Shown: positions 39,235 through 48,586 of the stretch, in pieces | How positions within the stretch are numbered: position 1 is the stretch's first letter | Layout of the letters: the number at the start of each line of letters is the position of its first letter | NCBI RefSeq assembly: GCF_000219585.1 | Contig: NC_015731.1 | Coordinates: 1,240,001 to 1,304,000, forward strand | Direction of reading: 5' to 3' | From: Nitrosomonas sp. Is79A3 | GTDB lineage: Bacteria; Pseudomonadota; Gammaproteobacteria; Burkholderiales; Nitrosomonadaceae | DNA: 64,000 nucleotides | The notes under the pieces: generated by a model | Seen by the model: the letters and a program-made list of their open reading frames with translations, nothing else | What the model was told of the DNA's origin: nothing | Database searches by the model: none | Program-made: the position numbers and the translations under genes

Positions 39235-40539
39235 ATGCTAAGACATAGCAGTACGATTCATCAACCGAATTTGTTTGGAACAGATTTGTTGATGCAACTT
39301 GATCCCAATGATTTGTTGCTGAAGCTTGCATCAGCGATACCCTGGCAAGAATTTGAGGAATCATTTTCCATCCATTACACGACGGCGGCAGGTGCGCCGA
39401 GTAAGCCGATCCGGCTGATGGTTGGGTTATTGATACTGAAGCAGTTAGAGAATCTGAGTGACGAATCGATAGTATTGCAGTGGAAGCGCAATCCTTATTA
39501 CCAGGCCTTTTGCGGCATGAAAGAATTCCAGCAAAAGCTGCCTTGCCATAGTACGGAGCTAGTACATTTTCGCAAGCGCCTAGGCGCGCAAGGTGTAGAG
39601 CGGATTTTCCGGATGAGTGTTGGTTTGCATGGGGAATCAGCGCTGGAAGATGTGGTTCATGTTGACACGACTGTGCATGAGAAGAACATCACGTACCCGA
39701 CAGATAGCAAACTAGCGATCAAGATTATCAATCGCCTCAACAAGATTGGCCCCGCCCACGGTATTTCACAGCGGCGCACTTTCGTCAAAGAAGTGAAGTC
39801 ACTGCGCCTGGATATTCGGCACTACCGGCACGTGAAGAAAAGAGCCAAGGCCAAACGCGCATTAAAGCGGCTCAGAACCATTGCAGGTGTCTTGATACGG
39901 GAGCTCAGGAGAGAATTACCGCAGTACTGTCTGTTTGAATGCTATCAACGGGACTTTCTGTTGTATGAGCGCGTATTACGGCAACAGCAAAACGATAAGA
40001 ACAAGATCTACTCATTGCATGAACCGCAAGTGTACTGTGTCGCCAAGGGGAAAGACCACAAACAATATGAGTACGCTAGCCAAGCATCGGTCGCCAGTAC
40101 CGCAAAAGGTAATCTGATCGTCGGCGTAATCAGTCACGAACAGAATCTGCATGACAGCAATACGTTACCAGAGATCTTGCGTCATGTTGAGATTTCGCGC
40201 GGGAAAGCAGCTAAGCAAGCCGTATGCGATCGCGGCTACCGCGGCAAACGTGAAGTCAATGGAACCCAGATCATTTTGCCCGGAAAAGGACTCAAGAAAG
40301 ATACCCGATACCAGAAAGACAAGAAGCGAAAACAGTGCAGGAGGCGTGCCGCGATTGAACCCATTATCGGCCACCTGAAATCGGATTATCGAATGGCGAG
40401 GAACTATCTGAAAGGCGCTATTGGCGATCGCATCAACCTGCTGATGGCTGCTGCCGCCTGGAATCTGAAACAATGGCTGCTGGCCATTTTTTGGCTCTTT
40501 TTCCCATGGCGAAAACTGCAAATTTATCGGATTCCTTGA
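39235..40539 (+). mobile_element. IS5-like transposase gene (insertion sequence; ends not resolved)
   Basis: 434-residue DDE transposase, full length by eye. Catalytic segments: HVDTTVHEKNITYP (first Asp), CDRGYRGKREV (second Asp) and RRAAIEPIIGHLKSDYRMARNYLKG with the Y-R-E type C-terminal signature of IS5-family enzymes. The N-terminus (LFGTDLLMQLDPN, PIRLMVGLLILKQL) also fits. I compared the ~140 bases upstream with the ~100 downstream and found no convincing terminal inverted repeat, so the element boundaries are not given. It lies between the orphan AT-rich gene and the gene debris at 40.7-41.1 kb. Confidence 0.85.
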
Positions 40540-40807
40540 TGGAAATTTAAACTACCAGGGCATGCATTTTAGTAGGCACCAGTTTTCTCGGGTAGCTTTT
40601 CCAGAACAACTGTCGTTTGATACTTTTTCAGGGTCGACTAGCTACATATTATTTCCGTGAATATATCACTAAATTTGATACTTACACAGCTTTAAAAACT
40701 TCTCTGCTACATCATCCTAAAACGACTTTCAAGCACTAGCTTCTGCCTATAAAAATCTGCCTTGACTTCAAGCAAATCAATTTCATTATTACGCCTTTCC
40801 AGTTCTT
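40540..40807. other. Non-coding or decayed sequence right of the transposase
   Basis: No complete gene. A minus-strand frame reads EELERRNNEIDLLEVKADFY, a short charged helix ending at 40707 that is fused to the antisense of the GTPase fragment. It may be the tail of a decayed gene. Confidence 0.3.
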
Positions 40808-40911
40808 CGTTGCGCGAGGCGCGCGCGAAGATCTCGGTTCCCGTGTTATGGCTGCTGGGCAAGACGCAGTCTGGCAAAGCTTCGACCATCCGAGCGTTGA
40901 CTGGCAACCGC
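40808..40911 (+). pseudogene. Duplicated fragment of the P-loop GTPase gene at 49.55 kb
   Basis: About 100 bases match the intact gene at roughly 49648-49750 with scattered substitutions. The translation LREARAKISVPVLWLLGKTQ followed by SGKASTIRALTG mirrors that of the intact protein and covers just its P-loop. Similarity begins abruptly at TCGTTGCGCGAGG and ends at CTGGCAAC. The flanks are unrelated to the GTPase gene, so this is a scrap left by a duplication or rearrangement. Confidence 0.75.
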
Positions 40912-41110
40912 GACCGCACGCTTGCCGATGCGCCAGATTTGAATTACGCGATGGCCGCCGAAATTCTCTTCCTGATTGAAACGCTGGAGAAGCCCCGCTA
41001 ACGTCCGCACTTCGCGGTAGGATTGTGCCCAATTAATGGGCCTGAGATTGATTGGAATATTTTTTTCGTTATTGTTGTCTGATCCTGTCAAATCGCCGAC
41101 AGCCTTACCC
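40912..41110 (-). pseudogene. Possible remnant of an unknown gene
   Basis: A minus-strand open frame reads PINWAQSYREVRTLAGLL and then QRFNQEENFGGHRVIQIWRI, which has the look of real protein. It has no good start: upstream it runs into the repeat element, and downstream into the antisense of the GTPase fragment. I recognise no family. A decayed gene broken by insertions is the likeliest reading. Confidence 0.3.
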
Positions 41111-41123
41111 GGTGAAGTCGATT

Positions 41124-41235
41124 CTGAATAACCAGCATTTGTCATTCCGAACGCAGTGAGGAATCTTGTCGTATTTACGCTATAGATTTCTCGCGTTGCT
41201 CGAAATGACAATTTTTTAGAGATTCCCTGGAAACT
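41124..41235. repeat. Dispersed inverted-repeat (MITE-like) element, copy left of the RTX gene
   Basis: Contains TTTGTCATTCCGAACGCAGT-GAGGAATCT and GCTCGAAATGACA, matching the copy at 47331-47450 in order and orientation. Its outer ends (TTCTGAATAACC and TTTAGAGATTCCC) are more degenerate. Its right end touches the stop codon of the giant RTX gene. Confidence 0.7.
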
Positions 41236-44200
41236 ATACCCACCCGTCCTGCAATAGGACACTGCCAATCAGATGGGTGACAGCTTCGGAACTTTGTGCA
41301 ATCTCAACTGGCAGCCAATTGCGATCGACTTGGTTGCTTTCCAGCCGAGATAATTGCAGATTGAGTTCATCGCCGGTTGCAGATCGCCCCAATGTCTGGG
41401 TATAAATCGTTTGCACATAGTCGGTATCGGATAGATCTTGCAAACCGGCATGCTGCTGGAACCAATCCAGAATTGCATCCGGATCGTAAGGCTGTTGCAG
41501 TGTTTCGCGTCCGAGTTGCCATTCCGCTGCGGTGGCATCGCGGTTAAAGAAGCTGTGCACCAGGCGTGCCAGAATACCTTCAGTTTGATTATGCGCAATC
41601 ACGACGGTTTCATTGTTGTCGAATGTAATCATTTCGGCACTCTTAATGCTGAACATGGCGCCATCACTGAGTTGTGTCAATTCCAGACGATTATCGACAA
41701 ACTCCAGATGCACGTCGTCACGATGACCCAGCATGCGCAATACATCAAAACCTGCGCCGCCATCGGCATTGATGGCCAGTCCTAGCGGCAAATAACCCTG
41801 ATTATCTTCATCACCGCCGGTAAAGTCACGGATTGTATCGACCCGGATAATGTTTGGATTGGTTTCCAGTCCGGCCAGTAATTCGTCGCTGGTTTTATCT
41901 CGGAATGCCGCTGCTTCAGGCAAGCTGTGGAAGGCCGCTAAAATATCGTCCGTCGTTGCACCCACCCAATTTTGTACCGCGCTGCCTTCTGCGGCCGTCA
42001 AATCTCGCTCCAGCCAGGTTTTAGCCAGATGATGGGCAACCGCTTCAACCTCGGAGTATGCAATCGCCAGACTGGGGCCGCTGGCAAAACGGACTAGCTC
42101 AACATCGGTCAGTGTATCGATTTCGCCATTACTATGCGTTAGCGTGATCGCGTTGCCATGCACTGCAACCCGGTAATCGGATAATTGTCCTGCTTGAACT
42201 GCGCTATCAAAACCCAAACCGCCGTTGAGACGATCATTGCCGGTTCCACCGTTTAATAGGTCATTTCCGGTACCGCCATAAACGGTATCATTACCCGCAT
42301 CGCCGGAAGTTTGATCGTTGCCGCCCAGACTGCCGATTGTGTCATTACCGCCGCCGCCGAACAATATGTCGTCATCCGCACCCAGAACAATGAACTGGTT
42401 GTGATTATCGCCAACGACAAAATTCTCGCCGTTACCGCCTATTACGCGCACGGCACCGATAATCGATGCAAACGCGACATTATCCAGTTGGATGATGGTG
42501 CCGGATGGGAGATTGCTGGTATCAATGATGAGGATTTGTTTGCTACTGCCGGCAAGATTCGATCCAGTAATGACAATGGGCACATCCGGCACGCGATTAT
42601 TACTGACTGCCGGGGTGACAACTTGCACGATAACTTGTTCATCCGCAGCCAATGCGGATAGAAAATCCTCGGCATGCTGGATGGCTTCCTGACTCAAGTC
42701 ACTATTTACGCCAGTTTTTTGCTCGATGCGTTGAATCAGATCATCTTTGGCATCTGCCAGATTCAATTCCTTCGCCTGGCCAGCAATACTCAAACCGACT
42801 CCGGCCGGCAAGCTGGCTGTCAACAGGGCATCGCCCGTAGCATTGGTGATAATAGGAATATCCGCATAATCATTGAATAACGAAGCGGGATCATCCTGCC
42901 GTTCTGCAGTGACGGCCGGGATAGTTGTTACCACAGTGCCATCCGGTTGAATGGTGGTTTGGGTAACCGTGCCGTCTATGATCGTGGTCGTTGTGCTCGT
43001 GCTGCCTCCGCCAGTGCCGCCGCCACCGGATGAAGAAACCGAGATGGTTGCAGTAATATCGTTACTGGTCAGATCCGCAACAGTAACCGCCGTATCGGCA
43101 CCTGCCGCCCAATCTTCCGCTGCGGCCAGATTGTAGGTTGTCGCATCGGTAGAAGCTGTGCCATCTTTGTTCAGCAGCAGATTCACAGCGGTTTTGTCCG
43201 TGCTGCTCAAAGTGATTGTGAATGCAGTGCCGGAAGTGATTTCGACATCGGCGGAGTCGGTCAGCGTATAAGTAGCGCCGCCTTCACCGGTGAAAGTGAA
43301 CTTGGAGGCATCGATGTCGTTGGCGGCACCACTTGCCTTCAGGAAACCGCTGCCGGTCACAACCAGCGCACCGGTGCTGGCAGTATAAGTGGCGGATGTG
43401 ATGGCGGGTACGGCAACATTGGAAGTGGTGATGCCGTTACCGGTGGCATCGACTACGTTGACCGCCGCATTAGCGCCTGCGGCCCAATCTTCTGCAGCGG
43501 CCAGATTGTAGGTGGTTGCATCGGTGGAAGCAGTGCCATTTTTATTGACGATCTGATTGACTGCTGCCTTGTCGGTGCTGCTCAATGTTACTGTAAATGC
43601 TGTGCCGGAAGCGATCTCGACATCGGCGGAATCGGTCAGTGTATAAGTCGCGCCGCCTTCGCCGGTGAATGTGAACTTGGATGCATCGATATCATTGGCC
43701 GCGCCGCTGCTTTTCAGCAAGCCGGTACCGGTGACAACCAGCGCGCCGGTGCTGGCGTTATAGGTGGCCGAAGTAATGGCGGGTGCGGCTACGTTGGATG
43801 CGGTGATGCCATTTCCGCTGGCATCCAAGGTATCGCCGGTGGTGACATTGGTATCCCAGTCATCTGCCGCAGCCAGGTTGTAAGTAGTCCCGCCGGTTGA
43901 AATTGCGCCGTTCTTGTTGACGATCTGGTTGATGGCCGCTTTGTCGGTGGCGCTGAGTGTGACAGTGAAAGCCGTGCCGGAGGTGATTTCGACATCGGCG
44001 GAATCGGTCAGCGTGTAGGTCGCGCTGCCTTCGCCGGTGAAAGTTAATTTGGAGGCATCGATGTCGAAACCGCCGCCATTGGCTTGCAGATTTGTGCCGG
44101 TAACGACCAGGGAACCGGATGAGGCATCATAGGTAGCCGAAGTAATCCGCGGATTGATTGAAACCGTGACTGCATTGGTTGCATCGCTGATATCGGGTGT

Positions 44201-47200
44201 CGCATTGGCACCCGCCAGCCAGTTGTCTGCGGCGGCCAGATTGTAGGTAGAACCGCCGGAAGAAGTCGTGCCGGTTTGGTCCAGCAAGGCATCGACACTG
44301 GTTTTGTCTGCGCCGGATAGCGTTACGCTGAAAGAAGTCGCCGAAGTGATTTCCACATCCGAGGCACTGGTAATGGTGTAGGTCGCGCTTGCAGTACCGC
44401 CGGTCAAGGTCAGCGTTGAAATATCAATGTCGTTACTTGCTCCGGCCTTGTTGAAGAGATTGGTGCCAGTGACAACCAATATTCCGGAGTCGGAGTCGTA
44501 TGTGGCTGAAGTAATGGCGGGCGTCTGCACATTGCTCACCGTGATTCCGTTGCCTGTCAGGTCGGCGATGGTGATCGAAGATGCGCTGCCAGCCATCCAG
44601 TCTTCAGCCGCCGCGACATTGTAGGTCGTTGCACTGGAAGAAGCCGTGCCATCCTTATTCAGCAATCCATGAACCACCAACTGGTCAGCAGCATTCAGCG
44701 TGACGCTGAAGGAAGTTGCCGAAGTCACTTCCACAGTCGGCGAAGTCAACGCATAGCTTCCGCCCTCACCCGTTAATGTAAGCAGTGAAACTGCTACATC
44801 ATTAGTCGCACCGCTGTTAGAAACCAAATTGGTTCCGGTGACCGTCAGCACGTTGGTGCTGGTGTCAAAAGTAGCGGAAGTAATGGCGGGTGCCGCATAG
44901 TTACTGACCGTAATACCGTTGCCGGTCAGATCGGCCACAGTCACTGCGGCATCGGCTCCGGCAGCCCAATCTTCGGCTCCGGCCAGGTTATACGTCGTGC
45001 TGCTGACCGCTGATGTGCCGTTTTTATTGAGTAATGTCTCAACATTGATCAAGTCAGCGCCGGTTAGTGTCACCGAGAAAGCAGTTCCCGACGTGATTTC
45101 TATATTCGTAGCAGTGGTGAGCGTGTAGGTTGCGCCACCTTCTCCAGTGATGGTCAGCTTGGAAAGGTCGATGTCATTGCTGGCGCCGCTTTTCTGCAAA
45201 AAACCGGTTCCGGTAACGGTTAATACGTTGCTGCTGTAGTCATATGTGGCGGACGTCATGGCCGGCGCGGCAACGTTGGAAGTGGTAATGCCGTTGCCGG
45301 TGAGATCGGCCACAGTAACCGCCGCACTCGCACCGGAGGCCCAATCTTCCGCCGCAGCCAGGTTGTAAGTGGTACCGCTGGTTGAGGAAGTGCCGTTCTT
45401 GTTGATCATCTGATTGACGGCAGCTTTGTCGGTACTGCTCAATGTAACAGTGAACGCTGTGCCGGAAGTAATCTCGACATCGGCGGAATCGGTCAGCGTA
45501 TAGGTTGTGCTGCCTTCACCGGTGAACGTGAATTTGGAGACATCAATATCATTCGCCGCACCGCTGCTTTTCAAGAAACCGGTACCGGTTATAACCAGTG
45601 TGCCGGTGCTGGCGTCATAAGTAGCCGATGTGATGGCCGGTGTAGCCACATTGGATGCTGTTATGCCGTTGCCCGTCGCATCGGCCACATTGACGGATGC
45701 ATCGGCACCGGCCGCCCAATCTTCCGCAGCCGCCAAATTGTAAGTTGTTGCGCCGGTAGAATTGGTGCCATTCTTGTTGATAATTTGATTCACGGCAGCT
45801 TTGTCGGTGCTGCTCAGAGTCACGGTAAATGCGGTTCCGGACGTGATTTCAACATCAGCGGAATCGGTCAGTGTGTAGGTGGCACTGCCTTCGCCGGTGA
45901 ACGTGAATTTGGAGGCATCAATATCATTGGTTGCACCGCTCAGATTAAAGAAGCCAGTACCGGTGACTACCAATGCACCGGTACTGGCATCGTACGTGGC
46001 GGACGTGATCGCGGGCGCGGCCACGTTATTGACGGTAATGCCGTTGCCGGTTGCATCCGAGATATCGGTATTGCCAATTACCGTATTCCAGTCATCGGTA
46101 GCCGCCAGGTTATAGGTTGTCGCGCTGGTTGAACTGGTGCCATTTTTGTTGATAATTTGATTGACGGCGGCCTTGTCGGTACTGCTCAGTGTCACGGTAA
46201 ATGCAGTTCCGGAAGTAATTTCAACATCGCTGGAGTCGGTCAGCGTATAGGTCGTGCCGCCTTCACCGGTGAACGTGAGTTTTGAGGCGTCGATGTCGTT
46301 GGTGGCACCGCTGGCTTTTACTAAATTTGAGCCGGTGACAGTTAAACTGCCGGTACTGGCGTCGTAAGTGGCTGAAGTGATGGCGGGCGTTTGTACATTA
46401 CTGACGGTTATTGCGTTACCGGTAGCATCCGCATTACCAGTTTGCGCAGGATTCCAGTCAGCCGCTGCCGCGATATTGTAGGTGGTGGCGCCTACCGAAG
46501 TAGTGCCGTTTTTGTTTAGCAGTCCTTCCACGTTAATCTGATCGGTGGCACTCAAAGCAACGGTAAACTGAGTGGCCGAGTCGATTTCAACGTTTGACGA
46601 AGTGAGCGTATACGTTGCGCCGCCTTGTCCGGTCAATGTCAGTTTTGACACATCGATGTCGTTCAAAGCACCGGAAGTTGCGGTCAGATTGGTACCAGTC
46701 ACAACTAGCGAATTGGTGCTGGCGTCGTAAGTGGCTGAGGTGATGGTGGGAGGGACAACCGCTGCTGAAATATCAATATCATCAACGGTTAGTTCTACCA
46801 GACTACCAAAAACAAAACGTATTTCGTCAACATTGTTAAATGCAGAGTTGAACGACAGCAATCCGCTATATTCTGTTGCTGCATTGTTTTGCTGCGTATA
46901 AGTGATATTTCCAGCCGCATCGCTGCTGGTTAAATTGACCGATTCCGCCGCAACGATCAAAGCGCCATCCCGGTAACCGGCAATGGTCAAAGAACTTGAG
47001 GCGCCATTCGGGCCATTGTCAATCTTGAATGAATTGAGCTGAAAATCGGAGCCATCGGAAGATTTGAAATAGAAATTGGTTACATTGGCACCGTTATAAT
47101 TGAGAATAATCGATCGTCCGCCGGATTGATTCAGAAGCACGGGAAGATCCGCAGCGCTGGCATTTGCGAAATCGATTGCGCTGCTGGCACCGAATGTCCA

Positions 47201-47272
47201 TCCGCTATAGGTGGCCGAAGTAACGCCATCGTTAGTGACTAGCGAACCGCTGTCGAAATTGGTAGTCGTCAT
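41234..47272 (-). CDS. Giant repeat protein with RTX calcium-binding repeats and DUF4214-like end
   Basis: 2012 residues with no signal peptide. Residues 1-170 form a beta-rich domain. About 175-1410 are ten tandem Ig-like (IPT/TIG-like) units of ~125 residues, each starting like ITSATYDASTGSLVVTGTNL and containing DIDASKFTFTGEG and NKNGT. A Gly/Ser/Thr linker (SSSGGGGTGGGSTSTTTT) and a spacer follow, then glycine-rich RTX nonapeptides about 1615-1690 (GGGGNDTIGSLGGNDQ, GGTGNDLLNGGTGNDRLNGG). Two DUF4214-like modules end the protein. This is the plan of a type I-secreted adhesin, but no type I ABC transporter lies in the window. Units 2-4 and 8-10 are nearly identical in sequence, pointing to recent duplication or recombination. 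Confidence 0.88.
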   Translation of the reverse strand: MTTTNFDSGSLVTNDGVTSATYSGWTFGASSAIDFANASAADLPVLLNQSGGRSIILNYNGANVTNFYFKSSDGSDFQLNSFKIDNGPNGASSSLTIAGYRDGALIVAAESVNLTSSDAAGNITYTQQNNAATEYSGLLSFNSAFNNVDEIRFVFGSLVELTVDDIDISAAVVPPTITSATYDASTNSLVVTGTNLTATSGALNDIDVSKLTLTGQGGATYTLTSSNVEIDSATQFTVALSATDQINVEGLLNKNGTTSVGATTYNIAAAADWNPAQTGNADATGNAITVSNVQTPAITSATYDASTGSLTVTGSNLVKASGATNDIDASKLTFTGEGGTTYTLTDSSDVEITSGTAFTVTLSSTDKAAVNQIINKNGTSSTSATTYNLAATDDWNTVIGNTDISDATGNGITVNNVAAPAITSATYDASTGALVVTGTGFFNLSGATNDIDASKFTFTGEGSATYTLTDSADVEITSGTAFTVTLSSTDKAAVNQIINKNGTNSTGATTYNLAAAEDWAAGADASVNVADATGNGITASNVATPAITSATYDASTGTLVITGTGFLKSSGAANDIDVSKFTFTGEGSTTYTLTDSADVEITSGTAFTVTLSSTDKAAVNQMINKNGTSSTSGTTYNLAAAEDWASGASAAVTVADLTGNGITTSNVAAPAMTSATYDYSSNVLTVTGTGFLQKSGASNDIDLSKLTITGEGGATYTLTTATNIEITSGTAFSVTLTGADLINVETLLNKNGTSAVSSTTYNLAGAEDWAAGADAAVTVADLTGNGITVSNYAAPAITSATFDTSTNVLTVTGTNLVSNSGATNDVAVSLLTLTGEGGSYALTSPTVEVTSATSFSVTLNAADQLVVHGLLNKDGTASSSATTYNVAAAEDWMAGSASSITIADLTGNGITVSNVQTPAITSATYDSDSGILVVTGTNLFNKAGASNDIDISTLTLTGGTASATYTITSASDVEITSATSFSVTLSGADKTSVDALLDQTGTTSSGGSTYNLAAADNWLAGANATPDISDATNAVTVSINPRITSATYDASSGSLVVTGTNLQANGGGFDIDASKLTFTGEGSATYTLTDSADVEITSGTAFTVTLSATDKAAINQIVNKNGAISTGGTTYNLAAADDWDTNVTTGDTLDASGNGITASNVAAPAITSATYNASTGALVVTGTGLLKSSGAANDIDASKFTFTGEGGATYTLTDSADVEIASGTAFTVTLSSTDKAAVNQIVNKNGTASTDATTYNLAAAEDWAAGANAAVNVVDATGNGITTSNVAVPAITSATYTASTGALVVTGSGFLKASGAANDIDASKFTFTGEGGATYTLTDSADVEITSGTAFTITLSSTDKTAVNLLLNKDGTASTDATTYNLAAAEDWAAGADTAVTVADLTSNDITATISVSSSGGGGTGGGSTSTTTTIIDGTVTQTTIQPDGTVVTTIPAVTAERQDDPASLFNDYADIPIITNATGDALLTASLPAGVGLSIAGQAKELNLADAKDDLIQRIEQKTGVNSDLSQEAIQHAEDFLSALAADEQVIVQVVTPAVSNNRVPDVPIVITGSNLAGSSKQILIIDTSNLPSGTIIQLDNVAFASIIGAVRVIGGNGENFVVGDNHNQFIVLGADDDILFGGGGNDTIGSLGGNDQTSGDAGNDTVYGGTGNDLLNGGTGNDRLNGGLGFDSAVQAGQLSDYRVAVHGNAITLTHSNGEIDTLTDVELVRFASGPSLAIAYSEVEAVAHHLAKTWLERDLTAAEGSAVQNWVGATTDDILAAFHSLPEAAAFRDKTSDELLAGLETNPNIIRVDTIRDFTGGDEDNQGYLPLGLAINADGGAGFDVLRMLGHRDDVHLEFVDNRLELTQLSDGAMFSIKSAEMITFDNNETVVIAHNQTEGILARLVHSFFNRDATAAEWQLGRETLQQPYDPDAILDWFQQHAGLQDLSDTDYVQTIYTQTLGRSATGDELNLQLSRLESNQVDRNWLPVEIAQSSEAVTHLIGSVLLQDGWV
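43050..46747 (-). repeat. Ten tandem ~370-bp coding repeats in the RTX gene
   Basis: Ten copies of a unit marked by ITSATYDAS recur at about 46.74, 46.38, 46.0, 45.63, 45.25, 44.89, 44.52, 44.15, 43.78 and 43.40 kb. The unit length is close to a multiple of three, so copies can be gained or lost in frame. Assembly errors are possible in such a region. Confidence 0.85.
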
Positions 47273-47330
47273 TGCGTTACTCCTTTAAGTGCTTTAGAAC
47301 TGCAGATTAACCGTTGTTGTCAATACATCA

Positions 47331-47450
47331 CTTAAGGAGTCTCCGGATAACCCATCTTTGACATTCCGAACGGAGTGAGGAATCTTCACGAATCAACAGG
47401 ATAGATTTATCGCTATGCTCGAAATGACAGTTATTCAGAGGTTCCTTAAG
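47331..47450. repeat. MITE-like element with terminal inverted repeats, copy right of the RTX gene
   Basis: 120-bp element. The left end CTTAAGGAGTCTCCGGATAAC pairs with the right end GTTATTCAGAGGTTCCTTAAG (about 16 of 21 positions as an inverted repeat). The interior has GACATTCCGAACGGAGTGAG and GCTCGAAATGACAG, shared with the copies at 41.1 kb and 24.6 kb. It lies about 60 bases upstream of the RTX gene's start and in the same orientation as the copy at that gene's 3' end. Confidence 0.75.
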
Positions 47451-47514
47451 AGTCACTGGTGTTTAGGTGGTCATTTTGATACCGGTGCGATTGGATTTCA
47501 TCAAATGTTTCTGC

Positions 47515-48480
47515 TTACTTTCGCTGTAAATGTTGTGCAATTTTCTGGTCGAGTTCGGCTAACCAGGTTTCTGGCATGATGGCGAGTATTTTTTGCCGGA
47601 TTGATTGGGCAGCAAGAATTTCTTCGGTATCCTCGGATCGTTGTATGGCGGCAGATATCCACAAATACGCTTTTGCCAGATTTTCTGCCGATAATTGGTT
47701 TGTTTCCGGATCCGGTTCTGCATGATAAAAATGATTTCCTGCTTGAAAATATGCCGGTACAAATTTGAGTGCGGCGGCTTGTTCAAACAGTTGCCGAGTT
47801 TTTCTCGCGGTTTGTTCTTCCGGTGGTTCTTGTTGCATGAGTATGCCTAAATAATAAAAACCTTCAGGCGCTAGTTTTTGCGCGGCGGCAGAAAACCAGC
47901 GGTAAGCTTCCTGTTTATCCTGGATAGATGGATCGCCTTGCAAATAAAATTTTCCCAGCCATAGCTGTGCCGGAATCGAACCTTGGTGTGCAGCGGGACG
48001 GCAGAGTTCAAGGGCTTTTACGGGGTCCTTGGGCACGCCTCTGCCAGTCATAAGCAGATTGCCGAGATGGCAGTAAGAATGAAAATGTCCAGCCTGTGCC
48101 GCTTTCTGAAACCAGCTGGCAGCTGCGGTTGGATCTGCCGGGCGGTGCGTGCCATCGTCAAGACAGATTCCGGTCAGATGTTGCGCAACCGGAATGCCGC
48201 CTTGTGCGGCTTTTTCAAACCATTGGCAGGCGGCGGTCTTATCAATTGCGCGTCCCCAGCCATTTTGGTAAAAAAGGCCGAGGGTGAATTGTGCCAGCGC
48301 GTTTTGATCATTCCTGGCAGCGGCATCGTATCCGGCAAAGGCTTTTTCGTATTCCCCAGATGCCAGGGCCACTTGCGCATCCTTCATCACCTGACTGCTG
48401 TCCAGTTGTGCATTTGCGCCACCGGGATTGCTTTCGGACAACAGCACAGCAGATAAAAATATCAGTAACGCTTTTTTCAT
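47515..48480 (-). CDS. Exported Sel1-repeat (TPR-like) protein
   Basis: 321 residues. Signal peptide (KKALLIFLSAVLLSES, cleavage near ANA|QL). Five or more Sel1-like helical repeats of ~36 residues follow: ALAQFTLGLFYQNGWG, PVAQHLTGICLDDG, FHSYCHLGNLLMTGRGVPKD, IPAQLWLGKFYLQGD, EGFYYLGILMQQ. Such repeats form protein-binding scaffolds; the partner is unknown. It may be the promoter-distal neighbour of the tail-collar gene, about 106 bases away on the same strand. Confidence 0.85.
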   Translation of the reverse strand: MKKALLIFLSAVLLSESNPGGANAQLDSSQVMKDAQVALASGEYEKAFAGYDAAARNDQNALAQFTLGLFYQNGWGRAIDKTAACQWFEKAAQGGIPVAQHLTGICLDDGTHRPADPTAAASWFQKAAQAGHFHSYCHLGNLLMTGRGVPKDPVKALELCRPAAHQGSIPAQLWLGKFYLQGDPSIQDKQEAYRWFSAAAQKLAPEGFYYLGILMQQEPPEEQTARKTRQLFEQAAALKFVPAYFQAGNHFYHAEPDPETNQLSAENLAKAYLWISAAIQRSEDTEEILAAQSIRQKILAIMPETWLAELDQKIAQHLQRK

Positions 48481-48586
48481 TTTTGTCAGCAGGAATCACG
48501 GATAATAGGCGTCATCGATGCGTGTATTCATTGATTGCCCGTTAATCCGGTGATTCCTTATTTCATGTTTAAAATTTCTTTACGGT

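Noticed and set aside
39090-40640. Terminal inverted repeats of the IS5-like element
   Set aside because: Partial matches (GCCCTG, TAGTT...AAAT) were found but need gaps and have no target duplication, so no boundary is claimed.
42311-46132. Several open frames on the plus strand inside the giant RTX gene
   Set aside because: They are antisense shadows of the repeat units and recur with them; the RTX frame explains the region.
43050-46747. CRISPR-like array
   Set aside because: The ~370-bp repeats are coding, in frame and contiguous, without short repeats and unique spacers.
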